From positions 104,528 through 168,527 of the IMG/VR virus record IMGVR_UViG_3300047444_000069: a DNA stretch of 64,000 nt; one strand, given 5' to 3'. Positions 8,399 to 17,345 of the stretch are shown one piece after another. The notes under the pieces are model-generated. The model was not told the origin of the DNA and searched no databases. It saw nothing but the letters and a program-made list of their open reading frames with translations. The position numbers were made by a program, and so were the translations under genes. Within the stretch, counting starts at the first letter, position 1, and each line of letters starts with the position of its first letter. The stretch comes from a virus.

Positions 8399-10279
8399 AT
8401 GTTTATGCTCTCTCCCGGCGTATCAGTTCAAGAATACGACGCTACAGCATCAGTCCCGTCAGTCGCCACAACTGCGGGCGGTTTTGCAGGAACCTTTGTT
8501 TGGGGTCCGGTGGAACATATCTACACGACCGATAGCGAAGCCACTCTGGTTTCCGTCTTCGGTAAGCCGAACAACGATACAGCTACGTCATTCTTCACCG
8601 CTACAAACTTCCTTGCCTATGCGAACAACCTTCAAGTCGTGCGTGTGGTCGGTGAAACCGCCAAGAACGCAGTCGCTTCGGGCACTGCCCTTCTGATCAA
8701 GAACGAAGACGAATACAACGCTGAACGTCTCAATGGTTCGAATGGTGTTGGTATCGTGGCCGCGAAATATCCGGGTCTTCTGGGTAATTCGATCAAGGTG
8801 TCGATTGCTGATAGCCGCACCTACTCACAAAACCTGTCGGGTTCGGTGACTACGGATACTTCCGCAACTGTTACGGGTACGGGTACGAACTTCACGTCCA
8901 GCGTTGCAGTCGGTTCGCGTCTCTATACGTCTGCTGGCAAGCTGATTGGTCAAGTTGCACAAATCACAAGCGACACGACGCTGAACCTCACGGCTGCTGC
9001 GGCACAAGTGGTGACGGCCGGTACTGTGCGTGCTGATTGGGAATTCAAGTCGCAATTCTCGGGCGCTCCGAATACTTCGGACTTCGTAACAAACGTGTCG
9101 GGTCAGAACGATGAAGTGCATGTCGTGATCATCGACGCTACTGGTGTCTTCACTGGTACGCCGAACACGGTCCTCGAAACGTATGCCTTCGTGTCGGTCG
9201 CATCGGATGCCAAGAAGGACGATGGTTCGACCAACTATTACAAGACGTTGCTGAATACTGCATCGGCTTACGTGTGGTGGATGGATCACCCGACTGACGG
9301 CACGAATTGGGGTTCGACGGCTGCGGCCACGAACTTTGCACGCCTTCTGAAGCCCCAGACGGTGACTCTCGTTGGTGGTGTCTCTGATGACGTGCTGACT
9401 GACCAAAACGCGACGACCGGCTTTGCTATGTTCGAGAACGCGGAACTGGTTGATGTCTCGCTGATCCCGACTGGCGCAGCTTCACAGACCGTTGCTGAAT
9501 ATGTGATCGACAACATCGCGAATACCCGTCTTGACTGTCTGGCCTTCGTCTCGCCTACGCTTGATGCCGTGCTGAACAACAAGGGTAGCGAAGCTGACGA
9601 CATCATCAGCCAACGTGGTGTGCTTCCTTCGACTTCCTATGCAGTGATGGATTCGGGCTGGAAATATCAGTACGACCGTTACAACGATGTGTACCGCTGG
9701 ATTCCGCTGAATGGCGACATCGCTGGCCTGTGCGCACGTACTGACCAGACGAACGATCCGTGGTGGTCCCCGGCTGGTTTCAACCGTGGCCAGATCAAGA
9801 ACGTGATCAAGCTGGCGTACTCGCCGGGTCAAACTGATCGCGACAAGCTGTACCCGCAAGGTATCAACCCGGTCGTGACGTTCAAGGGCCAAGGCACTGT
9901 GCTGTATGGTGACAAGACGATGCTCTCGAAGCCGTCTTCGTTCGACCGCATCAATGTGCGTCGTCTGTTCATCACGTTGGAAAAAGCGATTGCTACGGCA
10001 TCGAAGTACCAACTGTTTGAATACAACGATCCGTTTACGCGTGCTCAGTTCAAGTCGTTTGTTGAACCGTACCTGCGTGACGTGCAAGGTCGTCGTGGTA
10101 TCAGCGACTTCTTGGTTGTTTGTGACGATACGAACAACACTGGTGAAGTGATCGACGGTAACCGCTTCAAGGCCGCGATCTACATCAAGCCCGCACGTAG
10201 CATCAACTTTATCGAACTGAAATTCATCAGTACTCCTACTGGTGCTCAGTTCTCCGAAGTGGTCGGTATCGCTGGCTAA
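8399..10279 (+). CDS. 18: Tail sheath protein gp18
   Basis: 626 residues (T4 gp18 has 659). The start LSPGVSVQEYDATASVP and the C-terminal RINVRRLFITLEKAI and EYNDPFTRAQFKSFVEPYL are hallmark sheath motifs. It forms the contractile outer tail. Residues about 145-205 (GSVTTDTSATVTGTGTNFTS and following) look like an inserted beta-sandwich module of the kind added to phage tail proteins. The ribosome-binding site AGGAG is 10 nt upstream, and a terminator follows. Confidence 0.96.
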   Translation: MFMLSPGVSVQEYDATASVPSVATTAGGFAGTFVWGPVEHIYTTDSEATLVSVFGKPNNDTATSFFTATNFLAYANNLQVVRVVGETAKNAVASGTALLIKNEDEYNAERLNGSNGVGIVAAKYPGLLGNSIKVSIADSRTYSQNLSGSVTTDTSATVTGTGTNFTSSVAVGSRLYTSAGKLIGQVAQITSDTTLNLTAAAAQVVTAGTVRADWEFKSQFSGAPNTSDFVTNVSGQNDEVHVVIIDATGVFTGTPNTVLETYAFVSVASDAKKDDGSTNYYKTLLNTASAYVWWMDHPTDGTNWGSTAAATNFARLLKPQTVTLVGGVSDDVLTDQNATTGFAMFENAELVDVSLIPTGAASQTVAEYVIDNIANTRLDCLAFVSPTLDAVLNNKGSEADDIISQRGVLPSTSYAVMDSGWKYQYDRYNDVYRWIPLNGDIAGLCARTDQTNDPWWSPAGFNRGQIKNVIKLAYSPGQTDRDKLYPQGINPVVTFKGQGTVLYGDKTMLSKPSSFDRINVRRLFITLEKAIATASKYQLFEYNDPFTRAQFKSFVEPYLRDVQGRRGISDFLVVCDDTNNTGEVIDGNRFKAAIYIKPARSINFIELKFISTPTGAQFSEVVGIAG

Positions 10280-10288
10280 TGTGTAAAC

Positions 10289-10313
10289 AAGGGGAGACAC
10301 GTTCTCCCCTTTT
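10289..10313 (+). terminator. Rho-independent terminator after gp18
   Basis: Perfect 9-bp stem AAGGGGAGA/TCTCCCCTT with a 5-nt loop and trailing T residues, between gp18 and the gp19 late promoter. Confidence 0.85.
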
Positions 10314-10323
10314 GCTTGACATC

Positions 10324-10331
10324 CTAAATAT
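10324..10331 (+). promoter_or_regulatory. Late promoter element CTAAATAT upstream of gp19
   Basis: CTAAATAT lies 37 nt before the gp19 start, directly after the gp18 terminator. Confidence 0.72.
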
Positions 10332-10360
10332 TACCAAATACCCAATTCGGAGTCTAAACA

Positions 10361-10930
10361 ATGGCTGATACAGTCTATTTCAATGTCGATCAGTTCAAGT
10401 CGCAACTGTCTGGCGGCGGTGCTCGCCCGAACCAGTTCTTTGTGCAACTGACGTTCCCTACTTCAGTGACGCTCGCGCCGCTGGCTATTCAGTCGTCACC
10501 GTTCCTTGTGACGGCGGCTTCGATGCCGGGTTCTATCGTCAACGAAACCCAAGTCTATTACCGTGGCCGTGCTGTGAAGCTGGCTGGTGAACGCACGTTC
10601 CAAGATTGGTCGTGTGTGGTCCTCAATGACAACAACTTCACGATCCGTAACGCGCTGGAAGATTGGTCGAATAAGATGAACGACCTTCAGAACAACAGCG
10701 GCGAACTTAGCCCGTCTAAGTACACGGCTGACATGCTGGTCACACAGTTGAACCGCAACAACCAACCCCTGAAGACCTATCAGATTCGCTCTGCATGGCC
10801 GACCAACGTCTCAGAAGTTAACCTTGACTTTGGTGCAAACGACCAGATTTCGACGTTCAATGTGACGTTCGCATATCAGGACTTTAAGACAACCATGACA
10901 CCGCTGGCAGGTATCGTTTCGGGCGGCTAA
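10361..10930 (+). CDS. 19: Tail tube protein gp19
   Basis: 189 residues (T4 gp19 has 163). Features include YFNVDQFKSQLSGGGARPNQF, the loop AASMPGS, YYRGRAVKLAGERTF and the C-terminal FNVTFAYQDF. It polymerises into the inner tube through which DNA passes. It is followed 5 nt later by the portal gene. Confidence 0.93.
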   Translation: MADTVYFNVDQFKSQLSGGGARPNQFFVQLTFPTSVTLAPLAIQSSPFLVTAASMPGSIVNETQVYYRGRAVKLAGERTFQDWSCVVLNDNNFTIRNALEDWSNKMNDLQNNSGELSPSKYTADMLVTQLNRNNQPLKTYQIRSAWPTNVSEVNLDFGANDQISTFNVTFAYQDFKTTMTPLAGIVSGG

Positions 10931-10935
10931 TCACT

Positions 10936-12594
10936 ATGGAAATCTTCGGCTTCCAATTCGGCGGCAGGAAGGGTAAAGGACTTCAGCAACAAGCAGAACA
11001 AAAGCTGCCGTCCTTTGCTGCCCCGGTCGATGATGACGGCGCTGCGACCGTTTCTAACGGTGTCGGGCACTATGGCACTTTTATCGACCTCGATGGTGCT
11101 GCTAAGACTGAATCAGAACTGATTTCACGTTATCGCGAGACGGCGAAGTACCCTGACTGCGACACAGCAATTGAGGAAATCTGCTCAGAGGCAATCGCTA
11201 CAGAGGATGACGAAGAAGTCGTCAAACTGAATCTGGAAGACGTGCCGTTGTCCAAGAACGTGAAGAATATCATCGAAGAAGAATTTGATGAACTTCTGAA
11301 CCTCTTGGACTTCGACAGCCGTGCTCATGACATCTTCCGTCGATACTATGTCGATGGCCGGATGTACTATCACAAGCTGTTTGATCAGAAGAACCCCGGT
11401 GCAGGTATTCAAGAACTGCGCTACGTCGATCCCCGCAAGATCAAAAAGGTTCGTGAAGTAGAGAAGAAGAAGGACGAAGTGACGGGTGTGGAAATCTACA
11501 CCAAGGTTCTCGAATACTTCGTGTTCTCGGATTCTGGCTTTGCGAAATCACAGGGCTACACTGCCCCGAACAACACAGCACAGGGCGTGAAGATTGCGCC
11601 TGAAGCAATCGCATATGTTACGTCCGGTCTGATCGACTTGGATCGTAACTTGGTCGTTGGTCACTTGGACAAGGCCATCAAGCCGACGAACATGCTTCGT
11701 ATGGCTGAAGATGCAATGCTGATCTACCGTATGGCACGCGCGCCGGAACGCCGTGTGTTCTACGTTGATACCGGCAACCTTCCGACTGCGAAGGCTGAAC
11801 AGTATCTTAAAACGGTCATGGATAAGTTCAAGACCAAGATCGTTTACGACGCATCGACCGGCGAAATGCGCGATGACCGCAAGCACATGTCCGCGATTGA
11901 AGACTTCTGGCTTCCGCGTCGTGAAGGCGGCAGTGGCACACAGGTTGACACGCTGGAAGGCGCTCAGAACCTTGGTGTGACACAAGACATCGAGTACTAC
12001 CAAGCCAAGCTGTACAACGCGCTGAACGTGCCTACGTCGCGTCTGAAGGGTGACAACCCGATGAACTTCGGTCGTCAGATGGAAGTCACGCGGGACGAAC
12101 TGAAGTTTGCCAAGTTCATTACCCGTATCCGTCGCAAGTTCACTGAACTGTTCGATGACCTGTTGAAGACGCAGCTTGTCTTGAAGGGTGTGATTGTCCC
12201 GGAAGATTGGGACGCGATCATCAAGCCTACGATCAAGTATGTGTTCGCATCAGACATCTATTGGGCTGAAGCGAAAGAGATTGAGAACCTTCGCAATCGC
12301 GTCGAAATCTTGACGGAACTTGAACCGTTCATTGGTACGTACTACAGCAAGCAATGGGTTCGTAAGAACGTGCTGAAGATGACGGACGATGACATCGATC
12401 AGGTTCAGAAGGAAATCGAATCAGAACGTGACGAAATGGCTGCGGACGCTGAATTCAAGGGCGAACTCGCTGCTGCACAAGAAATGCCTCTGATCCAAGG
12501 TCAGGCTGACATGCAGATGGACCAAGAGATGCAGATGATGAAGGCACAAGCGGCTGTTGCGCCGAAACCGGCCCCGGCATCGAAGAAAAAGTAA
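10936..12594 (+). CDS. 20: Portal vertex protein gp20
   Basis: 552 residues (T4 gp20 has 524). Diagnostic segments include LISRYRETAKYPDCDTAIEE, YYHKLFDQ, ELRYVDPRKIKKVREV, PERRVFYVDTGNLP, FWLPRREGG and YNALNVPTSRL. It is the dodecameric portal through which DNA is packaged. The C-terminus is a Gln/Met/Ala-rich tail. It probably shares the gp19 late promoter. Confidence 0.97.
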   Translation: MEIFGFQFGGRKGKGLQQQAEQKLPSFAAPVDDDGAATVSNGVGHYGTFIDLDGAAKTESELISRYRETAKYPDCDTAIEEICSEAIATEDDEEVVKLNLEDVPLSKNVKNIIEEEFDELLNLLDFDSRAHDIFRRYYVDGRMYYHKLFDQKNPGAGIQELRYVDPRKIKKVREVEKKKDEVTGVEIYTKVLEYFVFSDSGFAKSQGYTAPNNTAQGVKIAPEAIAYVTSGLIDLDRNLVVGHLDKAIKPTNMLRMAEDAMLIYRMARAPERRVFYVDTGNLPTAKAEQYLKTVMDKFKTKIVYDASTGEMRDDRKHMSAIEDFWLPRREGGSGTQVDTLEGAQNLGVTQDIEYYQAKLYNALNVPTSRLKGDNPMNFGRQMEVTRDELKFAKFITRIRRKFTELFDDLLKTQLVLKGVIVPEDWDAIIKPTIKYVFASDIYWAEAKEIENLRNRVEILTELEPFIGTYYSKQWVRKNVLKMTDDDIDQVQKEIESERDEMAADAEFKGELAAAQEMPLIQGQADMQMDQEMQMMKAQAAVAPKPAPASKKK

Positions 12595-12610
12595 CCACAT
12601 CCCGATCAGG

Positions 12611-12618
12611 GTAAATAT
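12611..12618 (+). promoter_or_regulatory. Late promoter element GTAAATAT inside an inverted repeat
   Basis: GTAAATAT sits in the loop between perfect 9-nt arms CCCGATCAG (12601-12609) and CTGATCGGG (12620-12628), 28 nt before the gp67-like gene. It is the only late element here enclosed by a hairpin. Confidence 0.55.
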
Positions 12619-12645
12619 TCTGATCGGGAATACAAAGGACTACAA

Positions 12646-13068
12646 ATGGAACTCATTCAACTGACTGAAGCGGAACTTGCTCAATTCGATGAAGCATTTC
12701 TGACAGAAATTCAAGGCTATATCAAGCACGGCGAAGATGTGATCGCGACCAACGGTTCGCACTTCAAGGTTGGAACAAAGAAGAACGAAAAAGGACAGTA
12801 CGACGACAAATCGGCTGCTGTGTTCGACAACCTCGACCATGCCAAGGCGTTCATTGATGGCGGCAAGAAAGGCCCGCACAAGACCGTTGCTGGCTACACC
12901 AGTCATCCGGGCAAGGTTCAAGAATCGTTCATCGATCTGATCCAGTCGGACAAGGCTGCGGCTGCTGAAGTCTTCAAGCAAATGATGGCAGAGAAGGTTC
13001 AGGCTGCACTCGGCGCACGTCGCATCGAACTGTCGCAATCACTCTACTCGCGCGTCAAGGGTGAGTAA
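12646..13068 (+). CDS. Prohead core protein, gp67-like
   Basis: 140 residues at the T4 gene 67 position, right after gp20. The C-terminal 45 residues (SFIDLIQSDKAAAAEVFKQM then a segment ending ELSQSLYSR) have the charged helical pattern I associate with gp67-type prohead core proteins. The middle has a Gly/Lys-rich segment. The N-terminus MELIQLTEAE and FLTE contain possible gp21 cleavage sites of the L/I-x-E type. T4 gp67 has only about 80 residues, so this version carries an extra domain. The core role is inferred from position and the tail motif. Confidence 0.5.
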   Translation: MELIQLTEAELAQFDEAFLTEIQGYIKHGEDVIATNGSHFKVGTKKNEKGQYDDKSAAVFDNLDHAKAFIDGGKKGPHKTVAGYTSHPGKVQESFIDLIQSDKAAAAEVFKQMMAEKVQAALGARRIELSQSLYSRVKGE

Positions 13069-13670
13069 TGGACTTCGCACAATTCCGCACACAGAATGCG
13101 GCGCAAGCGCCAAAACAACCGGAAGAACCGAAGAAGTTTGATGGACTTACTGGTGAAGTCAACAGTAATCCAGAAGCAGAGAAGGAACACCAGAACAAAG
13201 CACTTCTGAAAATGAAGGGCGATTCGGTCTGGATTCCGAAGCTTCCCACGGTTCCCGGTCTGAGTGAAGCCCGCAAGACGCATCACAAGGTGAAGATTCA
13301 CTTCGGTAACGGTAAGTCTGAAATCCGCATGGTTGACGACAACGAACTTGGTGTTCTGCGCCGTTCGGGTCATATCACCAAGGTCTTCAACATCGCGGAG
13401 ATGAAGGACGGCGTTGAGCATTCGTATAGCGTACCTTCCCTGTTCGAAGACGCATGTCGCGAACAAGAGAAGAACACGGCGCATTACTCACATAAAGACG
13501 GTAGCAAAGCGTATCTGATGACCCATAAATACAGCGATCCCAAGCTTGGCACGGATCACTATGTCGGCTTCTCACATAGAACCGGTACGGTGTATTCGAA
13601 CGATGATGGCAAGGTCAAGGCTGAACGTCTTCTCAGGCGTCTGGGCTACAAAGCAAAGGCAAAGGAATAA
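13068..13670 (+). CDS. Unknown protein of the head gene cluster
   Basis: 200 residues starting in the stop of the previous gene (TAATG). The N-terminus MDFAQFRTQ loosely resembles a capsid-targeting peptide. A Pro/Glu-rich linker (15-40) is followed by a mixed alpha/beta region (about 60-120) and a basic C-terminus ending in KAKAKE. I do not recognise the family. Its place between the gp67-like gene and gp21 suggests a core or internal head protein. Confidence 0.6.
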   Translation: MDFAQFRTQNAAQAPKQPEEPKKFDGLTGEVNSNPEAEKEHQNKALLKMKGDSVWIPKLPTVPGLSEARKTHHKVKIHFGNGKSEIRMVDDNELGVLRRSGHITKVFNIAEMKDGVEHSYSVPSLFEDACREQEKNTAHYSHKDGSKAYLMTHKYSDPKLGTDHYVGFSHRTGTVYSNDDGKVKAERLLRRLGYKAKAKE

Positions 13671-13673
13671 TCC

Positions 13674-14060
13674 ATGTCCGCACTCGTTCAAACTGTCCTC
13701 AAAAATACGCACACTGAAACAGTGGTGAAGATCACTGGTACGGGTACGGCTGCGATCACCCTCGCCTCGCTTGCACTTGCTGATGATGTCTATACGGCGG
13801 CCAAAGCTTCGGTTGAGATTCGCAAGGTCTGGATTTCCGCACCGCCGACACAGTTGACTACGGTCACCCGCAATTCAGTAGCAGTCCTACAAGCCTATGG
13901 TTCAGTGGATACGAACTTCGAAGATGTGAAGCTGAATGATCAAGCTTCGAAAGACTTCTCAGTTGTGACCGCTGGCGATGGCACTGTCATTCTCTGGCTG
14001 CGTAAGTCGGGTGGCTATGAGTGGCCGTTCCGTAGCGAAGCCCTCACAGTAGGTGCATAA
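13674..14060 (+). CDS. Small beta-rich protein of the head gene cluster
   Basis: 128 residues, 3 nt after the previous gene and 2 nt before gp21. It is rich in Thr, Val and Ala with alternating strands and few charged helices, consistent with a beta-sandwich, for example a head decoration or fibre-like protein. No family was recognised. Cotranscription with gp21 makes a virion or assembly role likely. Confidence 0.6.
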   Translation: MSALVQTVLKNTHTETVVKITGTGTAAITLASLALADDVYTAAKASVEIRKVWISAPPTQLTTVTRNSVAVLQAYGSVDTNFEDVKLNDQASKDFSVVTAGDGTVILWLRKSGGYEWPFRSEALTVGA

Positions 14061-14062
14061 AT

Positions 14063-14716
14063 ATGAAACTGATTACGGAACTCTACGATGAAGTGGAGAT
14101 GATCACGGAAGGCACTGGCGACAAGAAAGACCTGTATATCCAAGGCATCTTCGCTCAGTCAAACATCGTGAACCGCAATAAGCGGAACTATCCGAAGGCA
14201 CATATGGAATCGGCGGTTGATAAGTACGTCGAAAGCTATGTGTCTAAGAATCGTGCCCTTGGGGAACTGAATCACCCGCAACGCATGACGGTTGACCCGG
14301 AACGTGCGTGTATGTTGATTACAGAACTCAAGTGGGACAGAAACAACGTCATGGGTAAGGCGAAAATCCTCTCCGAAGGCGTTGGTAAGGTGGTACGTGG
14401 CCTGATTCTCGATGGGGTAAATATTGGTGTGTCAACACGTGGCGGCGCTTCTGTGTCCTTGCGTGAAGGCGTTACTTATGTTGGTCCTGATCTGACTTTC
14501 TCGGCCATCGATGTTGTTACCGATCCTAGCGGTCCTGACTGCTTCGTGAACGGCATCATGGAAGGCGTTGAGTGGATTTGTGAGTCTGGTGTTTGGAAGA
14601 TGGAAAAGATCGAACAAGCACGCGAGACGATCATCGAAACTCCCGCTGCGAAGCTGCCACAGATGTCTATTGAACTGTGGGAAAGCTTCCTCGGAAAGCT
14701 TCAACACATCAAGTAA
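14063..14716 (+). CDS. 21: Prohead core protease gp21
   Basis: 217 residues (T4 gp21 has 212). The catalytic His71 is in GELNHP and Ser124 in IGVSTRG, with the NRNKRNYPK and VDPERA motifs of the T4 prohead protease family. It degrades the core and trims capsid and internal proteins after L/I-x-E. Its own N-terminus MKLITELYDE closely resembles the packaging peptide of T4 Alt and contains an I-T-E site, so self-cleavage is likely. Confidence 0.95.
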   Translation: MKLITELYDEVEMITEGTGDKKDLYIQGIFAQSNIVNRNKRNYPKAHMESAVDKYVESYVSKNRALGELNHPQRMTVDPERACMLITELKWDRNNVMGKAKILSEGVGKVVRGLILDGVNIGVSTRGGASVSLREGVTYVGPDLTFSAIDVVTDPSGPDCFVNGIMEGVEWICESGVWKMEKIEQARETIIETPAAKLPQMSIELWESFLGKLQHIK

Positions 14717-14735
14717 TCTCAAAATTTTGCTTTTA

Positions 14736-14744
14736 CTAAATATA
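14736..14744 (+). promoter_or_regulatory. Late promoter element CTAAATATA upstream of gp22
   Basis: CTAAATATA lies 47 nt before the scaffold gene. Confidence 0.72.
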
Positions 14745-14782
14745 CATTGTAATCGGTAAAAGCCATACCCAAAGGATACAGA

Positions 14783-15751
14783 ATGTCACTGGAAAAGAAG
14801 ATTCAGTCGTTGCTCAATGAGCGTGCGACTCTGCCGATCAGCAACATGGATAACGGCGATAAGAAGCCGATCCCGGCTGGTTCGTCACAAAACGCTGAGT
14901 ACAGCGAACTGTCGAAAGACATCAAGGGCGACGAAGCTGCTACACCGGTTGCACCGGCTGAAGCACAAGCTAACCTCGGCCTGAAGGGTGACCCGACGAA
15001 GGTCACGACGCAAGCGCAACGCGATGCACTCGAAGGTACAGACATCTCGGCACTGTTCGCTGGTATGGAACTGGCTGAAGGTTTTGCTGAGAAGGCAACT
15101 GGCCTGTTCGAAGCTGCTGTCGTTGCTCGCGTCAATACAGAAGTCGATAAGGCTGTCACTGCACTGACCGAACAAGCGCAAGCTGAACTGAAGGTCACGA
15201 AGTCGAAGCTTGAAGAAGATGTCAATGCTTACCTGTCGTATGTTGTCGAATCGTGGATGAAGGATAACCAACTGTCCGTTGACGCTGGTCTGCGTACTGA
15301 AATCGCTGAGTCCTTCATCGCTGGTCTGAAAGACCTGTTCGTTGAAAATTACATCGAAGTCCCGGAAGACAAGGTTCAAGTTGTTGAATCGCTTTCGTCG
15401 GAAGTCGAAGCAACCAAATCGCGTCTGAATGAAGAAATCGAGAAGTCGATTGCTCTGTCGGACAAGATCGTCAAGCTTGAAAAAGCGGCTGTGTTGGAAC
15501 AAGCAGCAAAGGGTCTGGCAGTAACGGACGCTGAACGCCTGTCCCGTCTGGTCGAAGGCGTAGAGTTTGACAACCAAGAAGCCTTTGCAGAGAAGGTTGC
15601 GGTCATCAAGGAAGCCCATTTCAAGGTGCAACCGAAGAAGTCTGCTGAGACGCTTCTGGCAGAGCAAGCCGGTCAAGGTAACGAAACGAAGGAAGTATCA
15701 GCCCAAGTTTCACGCTATGTGACCGCTCTCAATCGTAATTCCAAGTTTTAA
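14783..15751 (+). CDS. 22: Prohead scaffold protein gp22
   Basis: 322 residues (T4 gp22 has 269). The protein is almost wholly charged and helical, with long coiled-coil stretches (about 105-165 and 200-245) and the C-terminal SRYVTALNRNSKF ending seen in gp22 homologues. It is the major prohead core that gp21 later destroys. It has its own late promoter and precedes gp23 by 66 nt. Confidence 0.93.
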   Translation: MSLEKKIQSLLNERATLPISNMDNGDKKPIPAGSSQNAEYSELSKDIKGDEAATPVAPAEAQANLGLKGDPTKVTTQAQRDALEGTDISALFAGMELAEGFAEKATGLFEAAVVARVNTEVDKAVTALTEQAQAELKVTKSKLEEDVNAYLSYVVESWMKDNQLSVDAGLRTEIAESFIAGLKDLFVENYIEVPEDKVQVVESLSSEVEATKSRLNEEIEKSIALSDKIVKLEKAAVLEQAAKGLAVTDAERLSRLVEGVEFDNQEAFAEKVAVIKEAHFKVQPKKSAETLLAEQAGQGNETKEVSAQVSRYVTALNRNSKF

Positions 15752-15775
15752 GTATATCTGAAGAAATCAGAAATA

Positions 15776-15783
15776 CTAAATAA
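15776..15783 (+). promoter_or_regulatory. Late promoter element CTAAATAA upstream of gp23
   Basis: CTAAATAA lies 35 nt before the capsid gene, followed by the strong ribosome-binding site AGGAG. Confidence 0.75.
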
Positions 15784-15817
15784 CTAGGTAAAGCACAAAT
15801 CCATCTTAGGAGTACTA

Positions 15818-17146
15818 ATGTTTAATCTCTCTGAATCAGTCAGCGCGAAGTGGAACCCGGTTCTGGACGCTGAAGGCGTGGCCCCGATCCGTGATGCACA
15901 TAAGCGTGCTGTTGTCACGAAGCTGCTGGAAAACCAAGAACAGGACATGCTCAAAGAGCGTCAATCCCTGTTCGAAGATGCACCTACCAACAACATCGGC
16001 GCTGGTTCCGATTCGAACGGTATTGCTAAGTTCGACCCGATCCTGATTTCGCTCGTTCGTCGTGCGATGCCGCAACTGATGGCTTATGACCTCTGTGGCG
16101 TGCAACCGATGTCGGGTCCGACTGGCCTGATCTTCGCAATGCGTTCGAACTACGGTACGGATCGCAACATGGCAACGCGTTCAGAAGCGTTCGTGAACGA
16201 AGCTAATTCGGCATTCTCGGGCGGCGGCGCACAAGCTGGCGCGAACCCGGCTGTTCTGAATGACGGCACTCCGGGCACGTACACGCGCGGTACGGGTATT
16301 GCAACGGCGAATGCTGAAGCACTCGGTACGTCTGGCGGCGGTACGTTCGGTGAAATGAACTTCACGATCGAAAAGACCACGGTGACTGCAAAGTCGCGTG
16401 CTCTCAAGGCTGAATACACCATCGAACTCGCACAAGACTTGAAGGCTGTCCACGGTCTTGACGCTGAAGGCGAACTCTCGAACATCCTTTCGCAAGAAAT
16501 CATGTTCGAACTGAATCGTGAAGTTATCCGCACGATTTACCAAGTGGCGAAGAAGGGTTCGCTGACGACCACGACTCCGGGCGTGTTCGACCTTGACGTG
16601 GATGCGAATGGCCGCTGGTCGGTTGAGCGCTTCAAGGGTCTTCTGTTCCAAATGGAACGTGACGCAAACGTCATTGCACAAGACACCCGTCGCGGCAAGG
16701 GCAACTTCATCGTGTGTTCGGCTGACGTGGCTTCCGCTCTGGCGATGGCTGGCGTTCTCGACACCGGTCGTGCTCTGCAAGGCCAAGATGCTCTGCAAGT
16801 TGATGACACTGGCAACACGTTTGCTGGCGTACTCAACGGCAAGCTGAAGGTCTACATTGACCCGTACTCGGCAAACCTCGGTGCTGCTGAACAGTTCTAC
16901 GTGGTTGGTTACAAGGGCGCGAATGCCTACGATGCTGGTCTGTTCTACGCACCGTACATCCCGCTGCAAATGATGCGCGCTGTTGATCCGCAAAGCTTCC
17001 AACCCAAGATTGCGTTTAAGACTCGCTACGGCATGATTGCTAACCCGTTCGTGACCGGCGTTGACGGTCGTACCCCGGATGCGGATGCATTCACGGCTGG
17101 ACGCAATCAATATTTCAGGCGTTCGAGCGTACTCAACCTTATGTAA
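15818..17146 (+). CDS. 23: Major capsid protein gp23
   Basis: 442 residues (T4 gp23 has 521). Diagnostic motifs include VRRAMPQLMAYDLCGVQPMSGPTGLIFAMR (split here in description only), YTIELAQDLKAVHGLDAEGE and the C-terminal RYGMIANPF. The N-terminal delta region ends in a candidate gp21 site at SLFE (Glu53). It has its own late promoter, a strong ribosome-binding site and a downstream terminator, as expected for the most abundant virion protein. Confidence 0.98.
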   Translation: MFNLSESVSAKWNPVLDAEGVAPIRDAHKRAVVTKLLENQEQDMLKERQSLFEDAPTNNIGAGSDSNGIAKFDPILISLVRRAMPQLMAYDLCGVQPMSGPTGLIFAMRSNYGTDRNMATRSEAFVNEANSAFSGGGAQAGANPAVLNDGTPGTYTRGTGIATANAEALGTSGGGTFGEMNFTIEKTTVTAKSRALKAEYTIELAQDLKAVHGLDAEGELSNILSQEIMFELNREVIRTIYQVAKKGSLTTTTPGVFDLDVDANGRWSVERFKGLLFQMERDANVIAQDTRRGKGNFIVCSADVASALAMAGVLDTGRALQGQDALQVDDTGNTFAGVLNGKLKVYIDPYSANLGAAEQFYVVGYKGANAYDAGLFYAPYIPLQMMRAVDPQSFQPKIAFKTRYGMIANPFVTGVDGRTPDADAFTAGRNQYFRRSSVLNLM

Positions 17147-17250
17147 TAAAAAATCGCCGGTTCTTCGAATTAAATTTCATCAAGAACCGGTTGTTTGAAA
17201 TTACCAAGTTTGAGACAAGAATTACAATAAGAAATATCTGTTGTGCTTTG

Positions 17251-17273
17251 GACCCGCTTCGGCGGGTCTTTTT
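17251..17273 (+). terminator. Rho-independent terminator after gp23
   Basis: GACCCGC/GCGGGTC stem with a TTCG tetraloop and a T5 tail (17251-17273). The 100 nt between gp23 and this hairpin are AT-rich and carry no gene I can support. Confidence 0.93.
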
Positions 17274-17287
17274 GTTTGTGGACGAAG

Positions 17288-17316
17288 TTGACATGTTCTG
17301 AACCTTGATGTACAAT
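17288..17316 (+). promoter_or_regulatory. Sigma70 promoter for the second GIY-YIG gene
   Basis: TTGACA (17288-17293), 17-bp spacer, TACAAT (17311-17316), 30 nt before the start. The mobile gene therefore carries an early-type promoter inside the late block. Confidence 0.75.
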
Positions 17317-17345
17317 AACAACATTGAGTCAAAATTCGAACAACA

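Noticed and set aside
14057-14063. ATAAATA just before gp21
   Set aside because: It is made from the previous stop codon and the gp21 start (TAA-AT-ATG), too close to the gene to be its promoter.
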